Below are positions 4,957 through 6,983 of a DNA stretch of 6,983 nt, piece by piece (position 1 is the stretch's first letter; the number at the start of each line of letters is the position of its first letter). The DNA comes from an uncultured Ruminococcus sp. Its GTDB lineage: Bacteria; Bacillota; Clostridia; Oscillospirales; Acutalibacteraceae. A model generated the notes under the pieces. That model was given only the letters and a program-made list of their open reading frames with translations, was not told the origin of the DNA and did no database searches. The translations under genes were made by a program, and so were the position numbers. Location: the NCBI GenBank assembly GCA_937892835.1, contig CALBHM010000007.1, positions 1 to 6,983 on the forward strand. Reading direction: 5' to 3'.

Positions 4957-4991
4957 AAAAAAACGGAACTGAAATAACTGTCAGCTCCGTT
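4957..4991 (-). terminator. Intrinsic terminator of the TIM-barrel/nitroreductase operon
   Basis: On the minus strand AACGGAGCTGA (4991-4981) pairs with TCAGTTCCGTT (4972-4962) through 11 bp with one G-U, over an 8-nt loop, and T residues continue to 4957. It starts 16 nt after the stop codon of the nitroreductase-like gene. Confidence 0.88.
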
Positions 4992-5007
4992 AAAAATATT
5001 ATTTAAT

Positions 5008-5667
5008 TTATGCCCACTTGAATTCCGCATCGCCTGCACCGATTTCAAAGTGATATTTGGCAATGCCCAAATCCATTTTTGAATAGAAAGCTCGGATTGC
5101 CTTTGCGTGCACCGTGTCGTTATCAAGGGTGAACAAAAATTTTTGCTGGTTAACGGCGGTCGGGGCAAGCATTGCAAACGTCATTGCATTAAAAAACCAT
5201 TGCGGCATGTCTCCGTTGACCTTGCATAATTCGTCCATGCTTTTGGACTTGTGCTGAACGCCCTGACTTGTTCCGTAGCCGAGAGCGATAACGACGTAGA
5301 GCTTTTGACCGCTCGGGATTTTACAGGGAACTTTGGATTTCCCGTAGCTCATTGCGACCCAGCAGGAATTCAGGCCGAGCTGCTGTGCTTTGATAACAAT
5401 TTTTTCGCCGTAATAGCCGCAGTCCTCATCGTGTCCTTTGGGCCCGATCATTGCGATATAGTTACGGCAGTTGCGAAAGCTGCCATAGTGAGCCATTCGT
5501 GTTGAAAAAGCATTCGGCTCGTCAAGTACAAGCTGAATATTAAATCCGCTCAGCCGGTTGCAGTCGTCAATCATTTTTTGAAGCTCGGCAACCGTCGAGC
5601 CGTCGATTTTTTGATCTGTAAAACTGCGCACGGAATGTCTTGATGTGATTGCTTCGACAAGAGTCAT
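5008..5667 (-). CDS. Nitroreductase-family protein (TM1586-type)
   Basis: The 219-aa product starts at ATG 5667, with GAAGG 7 nt upstream. It has nitroreductase-fold features: RHSVRSF near the N-terminus (10-16), where the family's basic residues contact the FMN phosphate; GEKIVIKAQQLGLNSCWVA (87-105), matching the classical 'AAxxLGLxSxW' helix; APTAVNQQ (168-175), the flavin-binding 'APSxxNxQ' segment; and MDLGIAKYHFEIGAG (198-212). The order and the length of about 220 aa fit the TM1586-like branch rather than typical NfsA/NfsB enzymes. The expected activity is FMN-dependent NAD(P)H oxidation in the cytoplasm with an unknown acceptor; it could instead be a flavin-using enzyme of another reaction. 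It lies 24 bp downstream of the TIM-barrel gene on the same strand, with no promoter or terminator between them, so the two are probably one transcript. Confidence 0.85.
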   Translation of the reverse strand: MTLVEAITSRHSVRSFTDQKIDGSTVAELQKMIDDCNRLSGFNIQLVLDEPNAFSTRMAHYGSFRNCRNYIAMIGPKGHDEDCGYYGEKIVIKAQQLGLNSCWVAMSYGKSKVPCKIPSGQKLYVVIALGYGTSQGVQHKSKSMDELCKVNGDMPQWFFNAMTFAMLAPTAVNQQKFLFTLDNDTVHAKAIRAFYSKMDLGIAKYHFEIGAGDAEFKWA

Positions 5668-5691
5668 ATAATCGCCTTCTTTATAATCTAT

Positions 5692-6369
5692 TTACGGGTG
5701 CGGCTGACCGGCTCGGTATGCATCCATGACATCACGGAAAATTTCGCCGTTTGAGGGCGGTGTCCATGTGATCGCATTTGCACCCGCCTGAATGGTTTCC
5801 TTGATTGATTCCTCGGTCGGGCCACCCGTTGCAATAATCGGAATGTCGTGAAAATCTTTGCGGATTTTGGCAACGATTTCGGGTGTGCGTGAAGCTGCGG
5901 AGACGTTAAGAATAGCTGCACCTGCATCAATGCGAGCCTGAATATCGTCATCATCACGGACAACGGTCATAACCGTCGGGATATCTACATTCTCGCTGAC
6001 GTCGCGAACAATTTCGTTTGAAACGGGAGCGTTGAGAACAACACCCGTTGCGCCCTGCATTTCGGCAAAGGTGGAAAGGCTCAGAACTCTTTTTCCGCTC
6101 GTCAAGCCTCCGCCGACTCCGACAAATACAGGGATATCGGAGGCGGATAAAATTGCCTGAGTTATTATCGGCTGGGGTGTGAACGGATATACGGCAATTA
6201 TCGCATCTGCGTTAACGTTTCTGATTATAGCAACATCGGTTGAAAAAACAAGCGATTTTATCCTCTTTCCGAAAACAACAATTCCGCTGCACTCACGGAT
6301 AACCTCGGGAACACGCAAGGAAAATTTCCTCAATGTTCCGTCAATCGGCTTCGGCAACGCCTTCGCCAT
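5692..6369 (-). CDS. TIM-barrel protein of uncertain function (often annotated 'hydrolase')
   Basis: The 225-aa product starts at ATG 6369, with AAGGAG 8 nt upstream. It shows the alternating strand/helix pattern of a (beta/alpha)8 barrel. The Gly-rich loop GVGGGLTSG (84-92) follows a hydrophobic strand, ILNVSAASRTP lies at 153-163, and IPIIATGGPTEESI (176-189) then AITWTPPSNGE (199-209) resemble the C-terminal phosphate-binding loops of FMN- or phosphosugar-binding barrels. No signal peptide or membrane helix is seen, so it is probably cytoplasmic. Related clostridial proteins are, as I recall, often labelled only 'hydrolase', and NanE- or nitronate-monooxygenase-like folds are comparable. 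The exact reaction is unknown. Being first in a two-gene unit with a nitroreductase-like flavoprotein suggests a shared redox or detoxification step, which is inference. The promoter is not clear; TAAAAT on the minus strand near 6400-6410 is a possible -10 without a good -35. Confidence 0.75.
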   Translation of the reverse strand: MAKALPKPIDGTLRKFSLRVPEVIRECSGIVVFGKRIKSLVFSTDVAIIRNVNADAIIAVYPFTPQPIITQAILSASDIPVFVGVGGGLTSGKRVLSLSTFAEMQGATGVVLNAPVSNEIVRDVSENVDIPTVMTVVRDDDDIQARIDAGAAILNVSAASRTPEIVAKIRKDFHDIPIIATGGPTEESIKETIQAGANAITWTPPSNGEIFRDVMDAYRAGQPHP

Positions 6370-6487
6370 TTAAACCACTCCTTATTTTTGATACACATAT
6401 TTTACCAAAACTTTGTGAATTTCCTGTGAATAGATTTTTAATTGATTTGTTTGCTATACAACTAACTCTAATTATATATTATTTTAC

Positions 6488-6516
6488 TTGAAAAAAACGT
6501 CGGTTCATAGTAAAAT
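6488..6516 (+). promoter_or_regulatory. Sigma-A-type promoter of the acyltransferase gene
   Basis: TTGAAA at 6488-6493 and TAAAAT at 6511-6516 are exactly 17 bp apart. The predicted start near 6523 leaves a short leader with GAGG-containing ribosome binding sequence before ATG 6544. The region is AT-rich and shared with the divergent TIM-barrel gene. Confidence 0.72.
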
Positions 6517-6543
6517 AAATATACCTTTGATGAAGAGGAAGAG

Positions 6544-6983
6544 ATGGTTGTGGATAATTTAAAAGAAAAAAATGTTCGCTACAACATGATAGATGTAATG
6601 AGGCTGATTATGGCTTTTTTGGTTGTAATGATTCATAAGCCCCTCATTCCTCCGTCCAATCCATTGCCGAAGTTTATTTTGGAAGAGGTAATATGTGCTG
6701 CGGCGGTTCCGTTCTTTTTTTTAACATCGTCTTTTCTTTTTTTTAAAAAGACAGAAAATAAAAACAACGACAAAAAGATTTTTATCAACTATGAAAAAAG
6801 ACTTTTGATTCTTTATGTTGCTTGGACACTTGTATATATTCCGTCGAATCTAATAAAATATTATGGAATTCATTTGGAAGGAATGACATTCAAGCTGTTT
6901 GTTTCAGGACTTCTTCAAATAGCAATGAATTTTTTCCTTTCGACTTCTTTCGTTCATCTTTGGTATATAAACACCCTAATGAA
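6544..6983 (+). CDS. Membrane acyltransferase (acyltransferase_3 family), 3' end outside window
   Basis: The frame is open from ATG 6544 to the window end, giving 146 residues without a stop. The ribosome binding sequence AGAGGA ends 4 nt before the ATG; a GTG at 6550 is an alternative start. The N-terminus YNMIDVMRLIMAFLVVMIHK (13-32) matches the first helix of acyltransferase_3 proteins, with the usual Asp17, Arg20 and conserved His31, the likely catalytic residue. VPFFFLTSSFLFFKK (55-69) is the second helix, KRLLILYVAWTLVYIP (85-100) the third, and HLWYINTLM (138-146) the start of the next conserved segment. These integral membrane enzymes transfer acetyl or other acyl groups to surface polysaccharide, peptidoglycan or lipids; the substrate cannot be told from this part. 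About 350 residues is usual, so more than half is missing. It is divergent from the TIM-barrel operon. Confidence 0.88.
   Translation, partial: MVVDNLKEKNVRYNMIDVMRLIMAFLVVMIHKPLIPPSNPLPKFILEEVICAAAVPFFFLTSSFLFFKKTENKNNDKKIFINYEKRLLILYVAWTLVYIPSNLIKYYGIHLEGMTFKLFVSGLLQIAMNFFLSTSFVHLWYINTLM

Overview
The window looks like a chromosomal segment from a low-to-moderate-GC Firmicute of class Clostridia, probably an Oscillospirales/Ruminococcaceae-type gut bacterium. The reasons are strong AGGAGG-type ribosome binding sites, TTGAAA-17-TATTAT-type promoters, GC-poor intergenic DNA, a CCA-encoded tRNA-Asn, and paired mini-hairpins (GTCAC/GTGAC followed by TTCCCC/GGGGAA) of the kind scattered through these genomes. 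The taxonomic call is inference from style and protein families only.

Layout. Positions 1-700 are a tRNA-Asn hot spot. One intact tRNA-Asn(GTT) at 210-285 has its own terminator. It sits between a broken 5' half (17-55, inside a perfect 55-bp direct repeat) and a second broken copy whose 3' half (465-555) is split in the T-loop by a 62-nt hairpin element. A terminator-like hairpin and four helically phased GTCGTCA repeats (660-697) follow. Together these suggest an old integration site for mobile DNA. About 450 bp of AT-rich DNA without a convincing gene comes next.

Positions 1155-2395 hold an AT-rich plus-strand pair. The first gene is a membrane-anchored DUF4367-type protein, resembling anti-sigma-like proteins, split into two reading frames by a near-perfect 48-bp inverted repeat. 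The second gene encodes a small secreted protein of unknown function. A structured non-coding stretch (2524-2626) and a strong bidirectional terminator (2655-2709) close this block.

Positions 2708-6369 are all minus strand. The order of transcription is a TIM-barrel protein (5692-6369), then a nitroreductase-like protein (5008-5667) 24 bp downstream, then a terminator, then a separately promoted secreted right-handed beta-helix protein, GH141-like (2708-4897). The first two probably form an operon for a soluble, possibly flavin- or phosphate-binding, function. The third probably acts outside the cell on polysaccharide. A divergent plus-strand gene for a membrane acyltransferase (from 6544) has a good promoter and runs off the window end.

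I do not see a clear, complete new biological system. The most notable points are the foldback inverted duplication that breaks the DUF4367 gene, and the repeatedly rearranged tRNA-Asn locus with integrase-arm-like repeats.
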